Source: Bacteroidota bacterium (GTDB taxonomy: Bacteria > Bacteroidota > Bacteroidia > Bacteroidales > GCA-2711565). Taken from it: a DNA stretch of 42,354 bases. The position numbers and the translations under genes are program-made. The stretch is taken from the NCBI GenBank assembly GCA_003353955.1, contig PIVJ01000016.1:1-42354 (forward strand). The letters are read 5' to 3'. A model generated the notes under the pieces. The model worked only from the letters and a program-made list of their open reading frames with translations. It searched no databases and was not told where the DNA came from. Each line of letters begins with the position of its first letter. The first letter of the stretch is position 1. Below are positions 7,365 to 16,818 of this stretch, in pieces.

Positions 7365-9698
7365 CTATATTATTTTGGAGATACTGATTTTGGAAACTAC
7401 TACCTCACCACCTTCGGGTTGAATTGTCAGCCAATTGTTATCTTCACTAAACCATTTATATTGGGTGCCTACCCGAACAAGGTACTCACTCAGATTCTCT
7501 TCTGCTGACAATCTGATAATTATCCCTCCATTTTTAACATCATCTTTACCGTAGTTTAGTATTATCCGCAAATTTCGGGCAGCATTCACATTGTTTAATT
7601 TTAGGAAAATATAATTGCTTTTTCTTTCGCTCACTGGTAAGGGATCGAATTGTAACTTATGAAGTTTGTTTGCTTCAACAGAGAGTGGCTGATCAAGTAA
7701 TACTGCGTAACTAGCTGCTTCGATAAGTTCCGTTATTTCTGCGATTTTTGATTTCGGATATTCTTCGTGAGGAATTAAGGCTGAAGCTTGCATATACGTG
7801 CTAATCGCACGATCATAAGCTTTAAGATTAAAATAGTCATCAGCTTCTTTGATGAGTGGATTATATTTCGCCAATACATTTCTTCTATTTTCGGCCAACT
7901 GTTCATCGATCTGGTTTATTTTCTGACCGGGATAGTTTTCACCGGGTTTCAATCGCAATGCTTCTTCAAATGATTGTTTCGCTGCCAATAAATTACCAAT
8001 TGCAAGGGAGCTTTGTGCATCCGATATTGACTGTTCATAAGCTCGTTGTAACTCTGCTCGCTGTTCGGCAAAGATGTTGCCAATCTCCAACAGTCGATCT
8101 TTTGGGTATTTTTCGTTTGCTTTGTAGTTAAGTGCGCTTTGATAGGCAGTTTGCGCATTTTTATATTTCTGCTGTCCCAGGTAATTATCCGCTAATTCAA
8201 TGGCCCTGGAATAATTCTCTTCTAAACTTCTTTCTGTTTCAATTCGATTTATAATTACGGCCAGTTCCTCAATTTTACTAATCGGATATTCTTCATCCGG
8301 TTTTAGATTTAAGGCATTCTGATATTCAGTTTTGGCCATTTCATAATTGCCTTCTTCAAATAATTGATCCGCCGATACGAGCAGTCTGCGATAATGTTCA
8401 TCCAAGCGTTCTTGTTCTTTAAACTGTAACAACAAAGCATCAATTTCATTAATCTTTGTCACCGGATATTGCTCATTCGGTAAAAGTATTACAGCATCAC
8501 TAAAAGCCGACTTTGCTTCGTTATAGTCTAGCTCAGCTAAAAATAGATCAGCGTTGGCAATTAATTGATCGTACTGTGTTTGAATGGCTTCTTCTTCCTC
8601 TAATTGAGAAATAATAATTGTAAGCTCATCAAGCTTCTCCTTAGGATAATTTTCAACGGGTTTGACACGATTGGCAAATTCATATTGGTCTTTTGCTGCT
8701 GAATATTCCTTATCGTCAAAATTTTGATCCCCTTGTGTAATTGCATTATTGTAATCCTCCTGATCAGAGATTTCCTTATTTGAAATGGTAGCCACCACTC
8801 TTTCAAGCATATCTCTGGCGTAGGTCTCATTGGGTTTTAGTGAAATAGCCTCTTGATAGGCTGTTGCTGCATTATCGAGATCGAGGACAATATAAAAACT
8901 GTCTGCCTGGCCAATAAGTGACGAATAACGATCTTGCGCACTTAATAAAGGTTCAATGCCAGCTAATTGCTGTTGAGGATATTCTTCCTTAGGAAATAAA
9001 TCCAGTGCTTTTTTAAACGCGATCTTTGCTTCAGTATAACGCTGTCGGCTGAACTCAATATCTCCGTTTATCACAGCCTCTAAATAAATTCTTCGTTTGG
9101 TCGATTGATCGGCAATTAGTTTATTAACTATCTCAATTTGCTCTTTAGGATATTCCTGACCGGGAATCAAGCTTAACGCAAATTGGTATTCAATCTTTGC
9201 ATCTTCATAATTCTTTTCATTTAAGAAGTTATCTCCCGCCAGCACAAACTTCTCAAACTCTTTGATTAATTTTTGTTGCTCAGATTTTAAGTTGGTGATT
9301 AGATCAATTTGTGTTAGGGGATAAGCTTCACTCGGAAAGAGTGTTGAAGCTTTCGCATATTCATCTATGGATAATTGGAACTCACCTTCTTTATAATATT
9401 GATCGGCAGCAATTAATATCTGCGAATATTCATTGCGCTCAACAGATTGTGCACGTAAAAGTTTAATGGATTCTGTCAACCTCTCTTTCGCGAAATTATC
9501 TGAATCATTTAAGTTGGTTGCATATTGATAATAAGCCTTCGCATTAATATAATCCTTTCCTTCAAAATAGGTATTGGCGGTTTTAATAATGGATGCGTAT
9601 TCTGAAGTTTGGGTGTTTCCGACGACAGGGAAGAAAACAAGTAATATGAACAATAGGCGTATTGTAGAGGAAAATGTGATATGTTTTTTTGAGTTCAA
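7365..9698 (-). CDS. Secreted protein of eleven TPR-like repeats
   Basis: The 777-aa product has a signal peptide (hydrophobic RLLFILLVFFPVV, cleavage near NTQT) and then about eleven repeats of roughly 63 residues. Each repeat holds a pattern like YxxAKxxYQxALxLKPxExYPxxKIxEI: TPR-type helix pairs joined by a linker helix. The last ~90 residues are different, beta-rich and end in VVVSKISISK. The start is TTG at 9698: a TAA codon stands directly before it and no ATG occurs before the signal peptide. It lies 64 bp downstream of lolD on the same strand and may be co-transcribed. TPR proteins mediate protein contacts; an envelope scaffold is the likely role, and the partner is unknown. Confidence 0.75.
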   Translation of the reverse strand: MNSKKHITFSSTIRLLFILLVFFPVVGNTQTSEYASIIKTANTYFEGKDYINAKAYYQYATNLNDSDNFAKERLTESIKLLRAQSVERNEYSQILIAADQYYKEGEFQLSIDEYAKASTLFPSEAYPLTQIDLITNLKSEQQKLIKEFEKFVLAGDNFLNEKNYEDAKIEYQFALSLIPGQEYPKEQIEIVNKLIADQSTKRRIYLEAVINGDIEFSRQRYTEAKIAFKKALDLFPKEEYPQQQLAGIEPLLSAQDRYSSLIGQADSFYIVLDLDNAATAYQEAISLKPNETYARDMLERVVATISNKEISDQEDYNNAITQGDQNFDDKEYSAAKDQYEFANRVKPVENYPKEKLDELTIIISQLEEEEAIQTQYDQLIANADLFLAELDYNEAKSAFSDAVILLPNEQYPVTKINEIDALLLQFKEQERLDEHYRRLLVSADQLFEEGNYEMAKTEYQNALNLKPDEEYPISKIEELAVIINRIETERSLEENYSRAIELADNYLGQQKYKNAQTAYQSALNYKANEKYPKDRLLEIGNIFAEQRAELQRAYEQSISDAQSSLAIGNLLAAKQSFEEALRLKPGENYPGQKINQIDEQLAENRRNVLAKYNPLIKEADDYFNLKAYDRAISTYMQASALIPHEEYPKSKIAEITELIEAASYAVLLDQPLSVEANKLHKLQFDPLPVSERKSNYIFLKLNNVNAARNLRIILNYGKDDVKNGGIIIRLSAEENLSEYLVRVGTQYKWFSEDNNWLTIQPEGGEVVVSKISISKII

Positions 9699-9762
9699 TT
9701 AATTAAATATTTCTAGTATTTTAAGTAATGTCAACGATCTGATGAAAAGAATATTGTGGTAT

Positions 9763-10416
9763 TTATTCTTCAATTACTCCATCTTTTATCGTCAATATCC
9801 TGTCCGACATCGAAGCAAACTCTTTATTGTGGGTAACCATCACAAAAGTCTGTTTAAACTGATCTTGTAAATCAAAGAATAGATTATGTAGATCGATAGC
9901 AGCATTTGAGTCGAGATTACCTGAGGGTTCGTCGGCTAAAATTACAGAAGGCTGATTAATTAAGGCTCTTGCCACCGCAATGCGTTGCTGTTCTCCACCC
10001 GACAACTCCGCAGGTTTATGATCGGCGCGATCCTCAAGGTTTAAAAAATCGAGTAACGCATGCGCATTTTTTTCAGCTTCTTTGCGAGAAGTTTTGGCGA
10101 TGAAAGCAGGGATACAAATATTTTCGAGAGCTGTAAACTCAGGGAGCAAGTGATGAAATTGAAAAACAAATCCAATCTTTGCATTTCTGAATTCGGCCAA
10201 ACTATTATCAGATAATTGACTCAGCAGTTTACCATCAATTTCGATTCTTCCGGCATTTGCTTGTTCAAGGGTTCCGATAATTTGCAGTAACGTAGATTTT
10301 CCGGCACCTGAGGCACCTACGATACTTACAATCTCTCCTTTTCCTACCGATAAATTAATCCCTTTCAACACATGAACAGACCCAAATGACTTTACAATTC
10401 CACTCGCTTTAATCAT
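9763..10416 (-). CDS. lolD: Lipoprotein-releasing ABC transporter ATPase LolD
   Basis: The 217-aa product is a complete ABC ATPase of the LolD/MacB/FtsE group: Walker [10 protein letters not shown] (34-42), Q-loop [13 protein letters not shown], signature LSGGEQQR (138-145), Walker B VILADEP (158-164), D-loop SGNLD and switch His in VTHN. The [13 protein letters not shown] stretch and the length fit LolD, which drives release of lipoproteins from the inner membrane together with LolC/E. Its membrane partners are not in the window, which is common in Bacteroidota. It could also belong to another macrolide-exporter-like system. Confidence 0.85.
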   Translation of the reverse strand: MIKASGIVKSFGSVHVLKGINLSVGKGEIVSIVGASGAGKSTLLQIIGTLEQANAGRIEIDGKLLSQLSDNSLAEFRNAKIGFVFQFHHLLPEFTALENICIPAFIAKTSRKEAEKNAHALLDFLNLEDRADHKPAELSGGEQQRIAVARALINQPSVILADEPSGNLDSNAAIDLHNLFFDLQDQFKQTFVMVTHNKEFASMSDRILTIKDGVIEE

Positions 10417-10432
10417 AAATATTGCTTTGATA

Positions 10433-10440
10433 CAAATATA
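10433..10440 (-). promoter_or_regulatory. -7 promoter element for lolD
   Basis: TATATTTG on the minus strand matches TAnnTTTG, about 17 bp upstream of the lolD start, implying a very short leader. Confidence 0.5.
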
Positions 10441-10526
10441 GAAAATCTGAAGGAACCGCCCTATTTGTAGAAGATTATAAATTAAACTTTTAAGCTACTA
10501 ATTTATATTCAAATTGATATAATTAC

Positions 10527-10534
10527 TACTTTTG
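10527..10534 (+). promoter_or_regulatory. -7 promoter element for sucC
   Basis: TACTTTTG matches TAnnTTTG, 37 bp upstream of the sucC ATG. Confidence 0.5.
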
Positions 10535-10570
10535 CCTTTAAAGTAAGATTAATCATTTAATCATCTACCA

Positions 10571-11758
10571 ATGAATATTCACGAATACCAAGGCAAGTCA
10601 ATTTTAGGAAAATACGGAGTTGTAGTACCCAATGGTTATGTAGCCGACTCACCCGATAAAGCTGTAGAAGTAGCCAAAGCATTGCAAGCAAAAACGGGAA
10701 CCAAATTTTGGGTTATAAAAGCACAAATTCACGCCGGTGGACGTGGAAAAGGCGGGGGTGTTAAACTTGCCAAGACACTGGATGAGGTGAGAGAGATCAG
10801 CAAAAACATTATTGGAATGCGTTTGGTAACTCCGCAAACCAAGGCTGAAGGAAAATTGGTAAGTAAGGTATTGGTACAACAGGATGTTTATTATCCTGGC
10901 GAAGCGGAGATAGAAGAGTTTTATTTAAGCATTTTGTTGAACCGTCAAATCGGTCGGAATATGATTGTTTATTCTCCCGAGGGTGGAATGAATATTGAAG
11001 AAGTAGCAGAAAAAACACCGGAACTCATCTTTAAGGAAAAGATTAATCCGGCCGTTGGAATACTACCATTCCAATGTAAAAAAGTAGCTTATAACTTCGG
11101 TTTAGAAGGTCAGGCATTAAAAATGATGGCTAAGTTTGTCGCTTCTTTATACAAAGCATATATTGGTGCCGATGCCAGTTTGTTCGAGATAAACCCTGTT
11201 GTTAAAACTTCTGATAATCAAATCATGGCGGTTGATGCTAAGGTGGTGATTGATAATAATGCCTTATTCCGACAGCTTGAAATTGCGGAAATGAGAGATA
11301 CCTCAGAAGAAGATCCGATTGAAGTTGAAGCAAGTACTTTTGATTTAAATTATGTGAAGTTGGATGGCAATGTGGGATGTATGGTGAATGGTGCCGGATT
11401 AGCGATGGCAACTATGGACATCATTAAACTTTCCGGTGGAGAACCTGCTAATTTCCTTGATGTAGGTGGTGCCGCTGATGCCAAGCGAGTAGAGGAAGCA
11501 TTCCGGATTATCCTAAGAGACGAAAATGTTGAAGCCATTTTAATTAATATCTTTGGTGGGATCGTCCGCTGCGACCGTGTAGCATCAGGCGTGGTTGAGG
11601 CAGCCAAATCCGTTGACTTACAAATTCCGTTGATTGTTCGTTTGCAAGGTACCAATGCCAAACAAGGGAAACACATTATTGACGAAAGCGGCCTAAAGGT
11701 TCATTCTGCCATTAAATTACAGGATGCGGCTAACTTGGTTGCGGAGGTGTTGAAATAA
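10571..11758 (+). CDS. sucC: Succinyl-CoA synthetase beta subunit (ADP-forming)
   Basis: The 395-aa product is the full length of SucC. It has an N-terminal ATP-grasp domain (MNIHEYQGKSILGKYGV, KAQIHAGGRGKGGGVKLAK), the Mg-nucleotide region LFEINPVV and AVDAKVVIDNNALFRQ, and a C-terminal CoA-ligase domain with GCMVNGAGLAMATMD, NFLDVGGAA and NIFGGIVRCD. With SucD it converts succinyl-CoA to succinate and makes ATP in the TCA cycle. The alpha-subunit gene sucD is not adjacent, so the two subunits are encoded apart, as in several Bacteroidota. Confidence 0.95.
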   Translation: MNIHEYQGKSILGKYGVVVPNGYVADSPDKAVEVAKALQAKTGTKFWVIKAQIHAGGRGKGGGVKLAKTLDEVREISKNIIGMRLVTPQTKAEGKLVSKVLVQQDVYYPGEAEIEEFYLSILLNRQIGRNMIVYSPEGGMNIEEVAEKTPELIFKEKINPAVGILPFQCKKVAYNFGLEGQALKMMAKFVASLYKAYIGADASLFEINPVVKTSDNQIMAVDAKVVIDNNALFRQLEIAEMRDTSEEDPIEVEASTFDLNYVKLDGNVGCMVNGAGLAMATMDIIKLSGGEPANFLDVGGAADAKRVEEAFRIILRDENVEAILINIFGGIVRCDRVASGVVEAAKSVDLQIPLIVRLQGTNAKQGKHIIDESGLKVHSAIKLQDAANLVAEVLK

Positions 11759-11795
11759 TTAATTCCACTTAATTTTTATTTGCATGATAATCGTG

Positions 11796-11813
11796 CGAAG
11801 TTCTTGAACTTCG
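11796..11813. repeat. Small perfect palindrome downstream of sucC
   Basis: CGAAGTTC and GAACTTCG form a perfect 8-bp stem with a 2-nt loop, without a T-run. It looks like an extragenic palindrome rather than a terminator, comparable in size and base composition to the one at 95-109. Confidence 0.4.
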
Positions 11814-11974
11814 GACTGTTGGAATGTTTTAGGATAACTTATCCAAGAAAAACGTAGAGCCTGGAATATCATTATGATCCTAGACTTGATTTTCTACAAA
11901 TACCTTCAATGTATTTATTTATGGGAATATATGTCATTGCAAAATCACATATTTTAGTCAACTCATTAAGGACT

Positions 11975-13501
11975 TTAGAATGGGGGACTCTCATCTTTCA
12001 TCTCATTCATTTTCGATGGAATGGTACGGATTGGCTGACCTTCCTCAAAACCATCATTTGGACTAAGTCCGCTGAAAGAAAGACCTTCAGAATCTAAATC
12101 AACAAATTTAGCGAACTTATCTATAAATCTGAGTGGGATATCTTTAAGGGCTCCGTTACGGTGTTTGGCAATAATTATTTCAGCGATTCCTGCTGTTGAA
12201 TTTCCATCTTCATCCACATCAATTTTGTAATATTCAGGCCGGTAAATAAACAGTACCATGTCAGCATCTTGTTCAATAGCTCCAGATTCACGAAGGTCAG
12301 AAAGAATCGGTTTTTTAGATCCACCTCGGGTTTCAACTGCTCGACTCAACTGAGAAAGCGCAATGATTGGCATATCTAATTCTTTTGCCATTGCTTTCAA
12401 TGATCTTGAGATTGTACTAATTTCCTGCTCTCGATTTCCTTTTGCATCTCCACTTCCGCTCATCAATTGCAGGTAATCAATAATGACCATGTCTATATTG
12501 TGCTGAGCCTTAAGTCGGCGACATTTTGCTCTTAGTTCAAAAACCGTCAAGGCGGGAGTATCATCGATGAGGAGTTTTGCATCCGTCAAAGAGTTTATTT
12601 TTGTATGCAGTTGTTCCCATTCGTGTCCAGCGAGATCTCCTTTCTTTAATTTATCGGCCGAAAGTTGTGTTTCACTAGATATTAATCGGGTTACTAATTG
12701 AATTGATGACATTTCTAAGGAGAAAAAAGCAACGGATTTATTGAATTCTATTGCAGCATTACGTGCCATGGATAATACAAATGCAGTTTTACCCATCCCC
12801 GGGCGAGAAGCAAGAATCACCAAATCAGATTGTTGCCAGCCATTAGTAACCCTGTCTAACTCAGTAAATCCTGAAGGAATTCCACGTAAATGACCTTCCT
12901 GATCTTTAGCGGCTTCAATTTCTTTAATGGCATCAGTAAGCAAGGACTGCATGTCATCATAATTTCTACGCAAATTGCTTTCACTCACAGCGAAAAGATT
13001 CTGTTCAGCCCTGTCTAATAAATCGAAAACATCGGTAGTGTCTTCAAAAGCATCCTTAATGATTTCAGAAGAAATTCGTATCAGTTCGCGTTGGATAAAT
13101 TTTTGCGAGATTATTCGTGAGTGAAACTCTACGTTTGCGGCAGAGGCGATTCGGTTTGTTAATTGTGTAATGTAGAATGGTCCTCCAATAATTTCTAATT
13201 CGCCGGAATTTTTAAGTTCATTTGTAACCGTTAAAATATCAACGGGTTCTGATTTAGCAAATAAGCGAACGATAGATGCAAAAATAATTTGATGGGCTTC
13301 TTTATAAAATAAATTTGGTTTTAAAATGTCTATCACCTGAGTTAAGGCATCTTTCTCTAACATGATAGCACCGAGTACAGCTTCTTCTAGGTCAACAGCT
13401 TGTGGAGGTACTTTTCCATGTTCCCATAAATTTCTAGTATTTCCGATTTGTTTGGCTCTTTTTCGGGTACTCTCAGTTTTCTTTTTCGCAGATTCTTCCA
13501 T
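11975..13501 (-). CDS. dnaB: Replicative DNA helicase DnaB
   Basis: The 508-aa product is a full-length DnaB. The N-terminal primase-interaction domain opens with VPPQAVDLEEAVLGAIM (31-47). The RecA-like C-terminal domain has Walker A SRPGMGKTA (232-240), FFSLEMS, the Walker B-like VIIDYLQLM, DLRESGAIEQDAD and the arginine-finger region. It unwinds DNA at the replication fork. The N-terminal ~25 residues are rich in Lys and Arg, as in Bacteroidota orthologues. No intein is seen. It stands alone on the minus strand. Confidence 0.95.
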   Translation of the reverse strand: MEESAKKKTESTRKRAKQIGNTRNLWEHGKVPPQAVDLEEAVLGAIMLEKDALTQVIDILKPNLFYKEAHQIIFASIVRLFAKSEPVDILTVTNELKNSGELEIIGGPFYITQLTNRIASAANVEFHSRIISQKFIQRELIRISSEIIKDAFEDTTDVFDLLDRAEQNLFAVSESNLRRNYDDMQSLLTDAIKEIEAAKDQEGHLRGIPSGFTELDRVTNGWQQSDLVILASRPGMGKTAFVLSMARNAAIEFNKSVAFFSLEMSSIQLVTRLISSETQLSADKLKKGDLAGHEWEQLHTKINSLTDAKLLIDDTPALTVFELRAKCRRLKAQHNIDMVIIDYLQLMSGSGDAKGNREQEISTISRSLKAMAKELDMPIIALSQLSRAVETRGGSKKPILSDLRESGAIEQDADMVLFIYRPEYYKIDVDEDGNSTAGIAEIIIAKHRNGALKDIPLRFIDKFAKFVDLDSEGLSFSGLSPNDGFEEGQPIRTIPSKMNEMKDESPPF

Positions 13502-13590
13502 AGGTCAAATGTACAAAATAACAGGAGCTCTTATGATATAAATTGGGTAGGATTTTCATTCATAATTTTGGAATTATTTTATCCGCAATT

Positions 13591-13740
13591 TTAGCTTGAT
13601 GGTAACCCTTGAAGACAAAGGAATAATTGCCTAATAATATTAGCTTTAGCTATAGACGAATTATTGATGTTATTTACAATTGTAGTCTGACTTTCATCAT
13701 CTTTATTTAGGATATAATCTTGAAATTTGTGATTGGATGT
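13591..13740 (-). pseudogene. Possible C-terminal gene scrap abutting repeat B
   Basis: An open frame of about 49 codons without a start runs from the edge of repeat B to a TAA at 13591-13593, ending in SIAKANIIRQLFLCLQGLPSS. Composition is protein-like but I do not recognise a family. Its upstream border coincides with the first base of the repeat, as at other repeat copies, which is why it is listed. Confidence 0.25.
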
Positions 13741-13895
13741 TAAATCAGTGAGACGTTGATTTTGTGAAACAAAATTAATTAGGCGAAATGATCCTTCGAC
13801 TTCAGTATCTTGTAGGTTATATTCCCCGCCCCTTGGGGCGAAATAAAATAAAACCCATCATGATACCTCGTCCGCTTGCGGCGGGGAGCTTTATT
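13741..13895 (+). repeat. Dispersed repeat family, copy B (longest)
   Basis: The copy starts TAAATCAGTGAGACG and continues with 47 bp identical to copy A, a segment with the 12-bp core in the opposite orientation (13794-13805), then two GC-rich palindromes: CGCCCCTTGGGGCG (13828-13841) and CGTCCGCTTGCGGCGGGG. The GC-rich part stands out in this AT-rich genome. Copy C lacks about 30 bp around the invertible core. Confidence 0.85.
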
Positions 13896-13921
13896 TCCGA
13901 TTTTAGGAATTGAGAAAAATT

Positions 13922-13955
13922 AAAAACGCCCCTCATTTCATGAGGAGCGTTTTTC
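13922..13955 (-). terminator. Intrinsic terminator downstream of the porin gene
   Basis: A strong stem, AAAAACGC then CCTCAT against ATGAGG then GCGTTTTT, with a 3-nt loop and one C/A mismatch, is flanked by A and T runs. It begins 22 bp past the porin stop on the minus strand; the symmetric A/T runs would let it work both ways. Confidence 0.8.
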
Positions 13956-13976
13956 TAGTGCAACGTTTTTTACTTT

Positions 13977-15227
13977 CTAAAAGAAATAGTAAACGCCAAC
14001 CAAGAGGCGTAAATTACTCACTTCATGTGAATCATCAACTGCTCCATCTATTTGTGTTGTACCATAAGCCGCAGTCGTATATTCAATTTCTCCTGAGAAA
14101 CGCATTTTCCCTGAGTTAAACATGATTCTGGGAGCAATTCTGTAGACATAGTCAATATCTGAACCACGACTGTAATAGGGGCCAGTTACACTTTCACCAG
14201 CACCTTTGTTTTTTGTATAACCTGCGAATAACCCAGCCAGAACCTTCTTTCCATTAGTATGAATATCCGTCCATAATGATAGATTCTTAATTGGGAGATA
14301 TTCAACATAATCATATTGACCATAATCATCGATATTAGTTGAAGTAGCATAACCTCCAAGCATAGTGAGGTTGGTTGTATTTTGTCCTAGAACACCTTCG
14401 ACTTTTACAGTTAAATTCGTTGTAGTAAATTTCATGAAAGCCATAGTCGAGATTCCATCAACTGATTGATCTGTAGCATAGCCTAAATTAGTTTTAATTC
14501 TTGGTACTAATGATAAATAGTCAGCTCCGAAACCTATCAGAAAAGAATCTCCATTACTTCCTTTTGTACTGAATTGAACGGTTAAGTTTAATTCAGGAAT
14601 AACATTATTTCTTAGATAAACAGTGCTACTACTAATAGGTTCCGGTCCCGTACTTGTAAAGTCACGCTGCGACATAGCTGTGAAACTCAGCTTTAATCCA
14701 TCAAACTTTTGGGTTACCCGAATTTGAGGATTACGAGAGAATGGTTGAAAGGGCACTCCGGTATTAAATGAAACAGTACCAGGGAAGCATTCAGTAATGA
14801 ACATGGCGTGCCAGTATTGCCCGATTAATAGTTCTGTATTTTCCCAATTTAATTTAGCGAATGCGTGTCGTAATCTAAATCCATTGATATCCGTTTTGGT
14901 ATGTCCGAAAAATGCGCCTTCAATAACTGCAGAGGTTATGGCTCCAAAAGCGTCAGGTCCTGTAATGCTACCTTTTAACCTTGTCTGGATGCTTAACATA
15001 TTAAAACTTGACTTTGAATTAATGTCGAATTCACTATCTTGTTCCAGACTTTTATCGAGTGGATACAAATAAAAATGGCCATCTCGAACTGCTACATTCT
15101 GACGAGAGTCAAAGTAAATATCACTTTTAACAAATCCGGAGAATTTAATCCCGAATCTGGGTTTATCTTGCGCCATCATAATAATGGGTAAAAAAGAAAT
15201 CATGATAACAATGAGTATTTTTTTCAT
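13977..15227 (-). CDS. Outer-membrane porin-like beta-barrel
   Basis: The 416-aa product starts MKKILIVIMISFLPIIMMAQ, a typical Bacteroidota signal peptide; the 14 extra in-frame codons upstream are rejected, and a TATCTTTG promoter element lies 40 bp before this ATG. The mature protein alternates polar and aromatic residues in many amphipathic strands (FGIKFSGFVKSDIYFDSR, RLRHAFAKLNWENTELLIGQYW) and ends VGVYYFF, a C-terminal aromatic as needed for barrel assembly. The N-terminal GFVKSDIYFDSR resembles DcaP-like porins. Substrate is unknown. It is a single-gene unit with its own terminator. Confidence 0.75.
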   Translation of the reverse strand: MKKILIVIMISFLPIIMMAQDKPRFGIKFSGFVKSDIYFDSRQNVAVRDGHFYLYPLDKSLEQDSEFDINSKSSFNMLSIQTRLKGSITGPDAFGAITSAVIEGAFFGHTKTDINGFRLRHAFAKLNWENTELLIGQYWHAMFITECFPGTVSFNTGVPFQPFSRNPQIRVTQKFDGLKLSFTAMSQRDFTSTGPEPISSSTVYLRNNVIPELNLTVQFSTKGSNGDSFLIGFGADYLSLVPRIKTNLGYATDQSVDGISTMAFMKFTTTNLTVKVEGVLGQNTTNLTMLGGYATSTNIDDYGQYDYVEYLPIKNLSLWTDIHTNGKKVLAGLFAGYTKNKGAGESVTGPYYSRGSDIDYVYRIAPRIMFNSGKMRFSGEIEYTTAAYGTTQIDGAVDDSHEVSNLRLLVGVYYFF

Positions 15228-15266
15228 AATGTGTTGATTTTTTTTAAAAGGTAATTCGATTTCTTG

Positions 15267-15274
15267 CAAAGATA
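15267..15274 (-). promoter_or_regulatory. -7 promoter element for the porin gene
   Basis: TATCTTTG on the minus strand matches TAnnTTTG and is followed by C as in many Bacteroidota promoters; it supports the downstream ATG at 15227. Confidence 0.5.
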
Positions 15275-15341
15275 AAATATTTATAAAAGCATGCCAGATA
15301 GTTGTTAACTAATTCACAATATAAATCAATTCTAAATACCA

Positions 15342-16052
15342 TTATTTAACATAATGAATTTGGCTTTCAGGAAGTAATGACTTTCCTTGGTACTTAAGGA
15401 ATAGTTGAGCAACAGTGAGTACGTCCTTTTGGCAATAGTGAACGATTCGTTCCATATCTTTTTCCTTCCAATAAACGCGCGAAATGTCACCTCCTCCAAT
15501 GTCATCTTTGGGAGATGGTACGTTGAATATATTTGCCAATAATTCAAGGGAAGTATAATGTTTATAATCGCCAAATTTCCATAATTCCATGGTGTCGATA
15601 TGGGCAATTTCCCAAGGTTTCTTCCCGGCAATATCGAGTAATCGCGGTAATTGAATTTCATTTATTAATATGCGGCGGGCGAGAAACGGAAAATCAAATT
15701 CTTTGCCATTATGCGCACAAAGAAGATGCTTATTGGCATTAAAATGATCGTTGAGGAGTTTAACAAAATCCTTCAGTATTTTGTTTTCTTCATCGCCAAA
15801 AAATGATTTAATCCTGAATTCATCTTTGGAAAGAAAACCTGTTGAAATACAAATGATTTTCCCGAACTCGGCATAAATACCTGCTCTTGAGTAAATGGAG
15901 TCAGGGGTATCCGAATCAGACTGTCTTAAGCGTTCTGCTTTTTGATCCCACAATTTCTTAAACTGATCCGGAACATCCTTATATGCCGGGTATGCAGGAA
16001 CTGTTTCTATGTCCAGAAACAATATTTTTTCAATATTGATTTTATTCAACAT
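15342..16052 (-). CDS. DEDDy 3'-5' exonuclease, PolB-exonuclease-like
   Basis: The 236-aa product is a stand-alone exonuclease domain related to the proofreading domain of family B DNA polymerases. Catalytic motifs are FLDIET (D14, E16), HNGKEFDFPFL (D120) and YCQKD (Y206, D210), giving the DEDDy set. Length and the SRVYWKEKD lead-in to motif III agree with the predicted PolB-like exonuclease family found in many Bacteroidota. It probably trims DNA 3' ends in repair. It is transcribed alone, divergent from mnmD with 94 bp between the starts. Confidence 0.8.
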   Translation of the reverse strand: MLNKINIEKILFLDIETVPAYPAYKDVPDQFKKLWDQKAERLRQSDSDTPDSIYSRAGIYAEFGKIICISTGFLSKDEFRIKSFFGDEENKILKDFVKLLNDHFNANKHLLCAHNGKEFDFPFLARRILINEIQLPRLLDIAGKKPWEIAHIDTMELWKFGDYKHYTSLELLANIFNVPSPKDDIGGGDISRVYWKEKDMERIVHYCQKDVLTVAQLFLKYQGKSLLPESQIHYVK

Positions 16053-16146
16053 ACCTCAGTTTTTTACTTTATACCCTAAAGGTAAAATTATTACTTTAAC
16101 CACGAATATTTCAAGCCTGATTTGATAAATAATTATCTTCGCACTT

Positions 16147-16812
16147 ATGAAGATGGTTGTTACAGAAGATGGATCACATACTATATTTGTTGAAGAACTG
16201 AATGAATATTATCATTCGACTTTTGGTGCCATCCAGGAATCGAAACATATTTTTATTGAGGCTGGCCTAAGATACATGAAGGAAAGGGCTGAAAATATAA
16301 ATATATTGGAAATTGGATTCGGAACCGGATTAAATGCAATTTTAAGTTTAAAGGATTCTTTAAGTGATTCTTTAGTTGTAAGTTATATTGGGCTTGAGCC
16401 GTTTCCGATTAGTATTGAAATGGCTAATAAATTAAACTATTCGATACTATTAGATGACCAACAAATTGCGGATTACTTTGATCAGATGCACCACTCTAAC
16501 TGGAATGAAGAAGTGGAGTTAACGCCTGATTTTAGGTTCAAAAAAGTTGGAGAATGTATTCAAACTGTTCCATTAACTGAGAAGCATTTTAATTTGGTTT
16601 ATTTTGATGCTTTTGCACCGGATGTAAATCCTGAATTATGGACAGCGAAAATTTTTAAAAAGGTGTACAATTCTTTACAGATGAACGGAGTTTTAATGAG
16701 TTACTCAGTAAAAGGAAACGTAAAGCGTGCATTAAAGGCTGCTGGTTTTTCGATTGAGAAATTACCGGGACCTAAAGGAAAAAGAGAGATTCTCAGGGCT
16801 ACAAGATGTTAA
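16147..16812 (+). CDS. mnmD: tRNA 5-methylaminomethyl-2-thiouridine methyltransferase MnmD
   Basis: The 221-aa product is an SAM-dependent methyltransferase matching the N-terminal half (MnmC2/MnmD part) of E. coli MnmC. The SAM motif is EIGFGTGLN (55-63), and YFDAFAPDVNPELW is the family signature. It performs the last methylation of the wobble uridine modification in tRNAs. The FAD-dependent MnmC1 half is absent, as expected for stand-alone MnmD. The likely -7 element is TATCTTCG at 16134-16141, one mismatch from consensus, right before the ATG. It converges with the phosphatase gene, leaving only 6 bp. Confidence 0.85.
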   Translation: MKMVVTEDGSHTIFVEELNEYYHSTFGAIQESKHIFIEAGLRYMKERAENINILEIGFGTGLNAILSLKDSLSDSLVVSYIGLEPFPISIEMANKLNYSILLDDQQIADYFDQMHHSNWNEEVELTPDFRFKKVGECIQTVPLTEKHFNLVYFDAFAPDVNPELWTAKIFKKVYNSLQMNGVLMSYSVKGNVKRALKAAGFSIEKLPGPKGKREILRATRC

Positions 16813-16818
16813 CCTTCT

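Larger units (their letters stand above)
13502..13976. other. dnaB-porin intergenic region
   Basis: Apart from the scrap at 13591-13740, repeat B and the terminator at 13922-13955, the ~90 bp next to dnaB show no gene. On the minus strand TACATTTG (13506-13513) matches TAnnTTTG but lies only 5 bp before the dnaB start, which would leave almost no leader. Confidence 0.5.

Noticed and set aside
7788-8158. Several frames opposite or within the TPR-like gene
   Set aside because: They are shadows of the repeat coding sequence with no independent support.
11909-12097. Plus-strand 62-aa frame downstream of sucC
   Set aside because: It overlaps the end of dnaB on the other strand and has no family features.
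15332-15661. Minus-strand 109-aa frame
   Set aside because: It lies in another frame within the DEDD exonuclease gene, whose catalytic motifs are complete.
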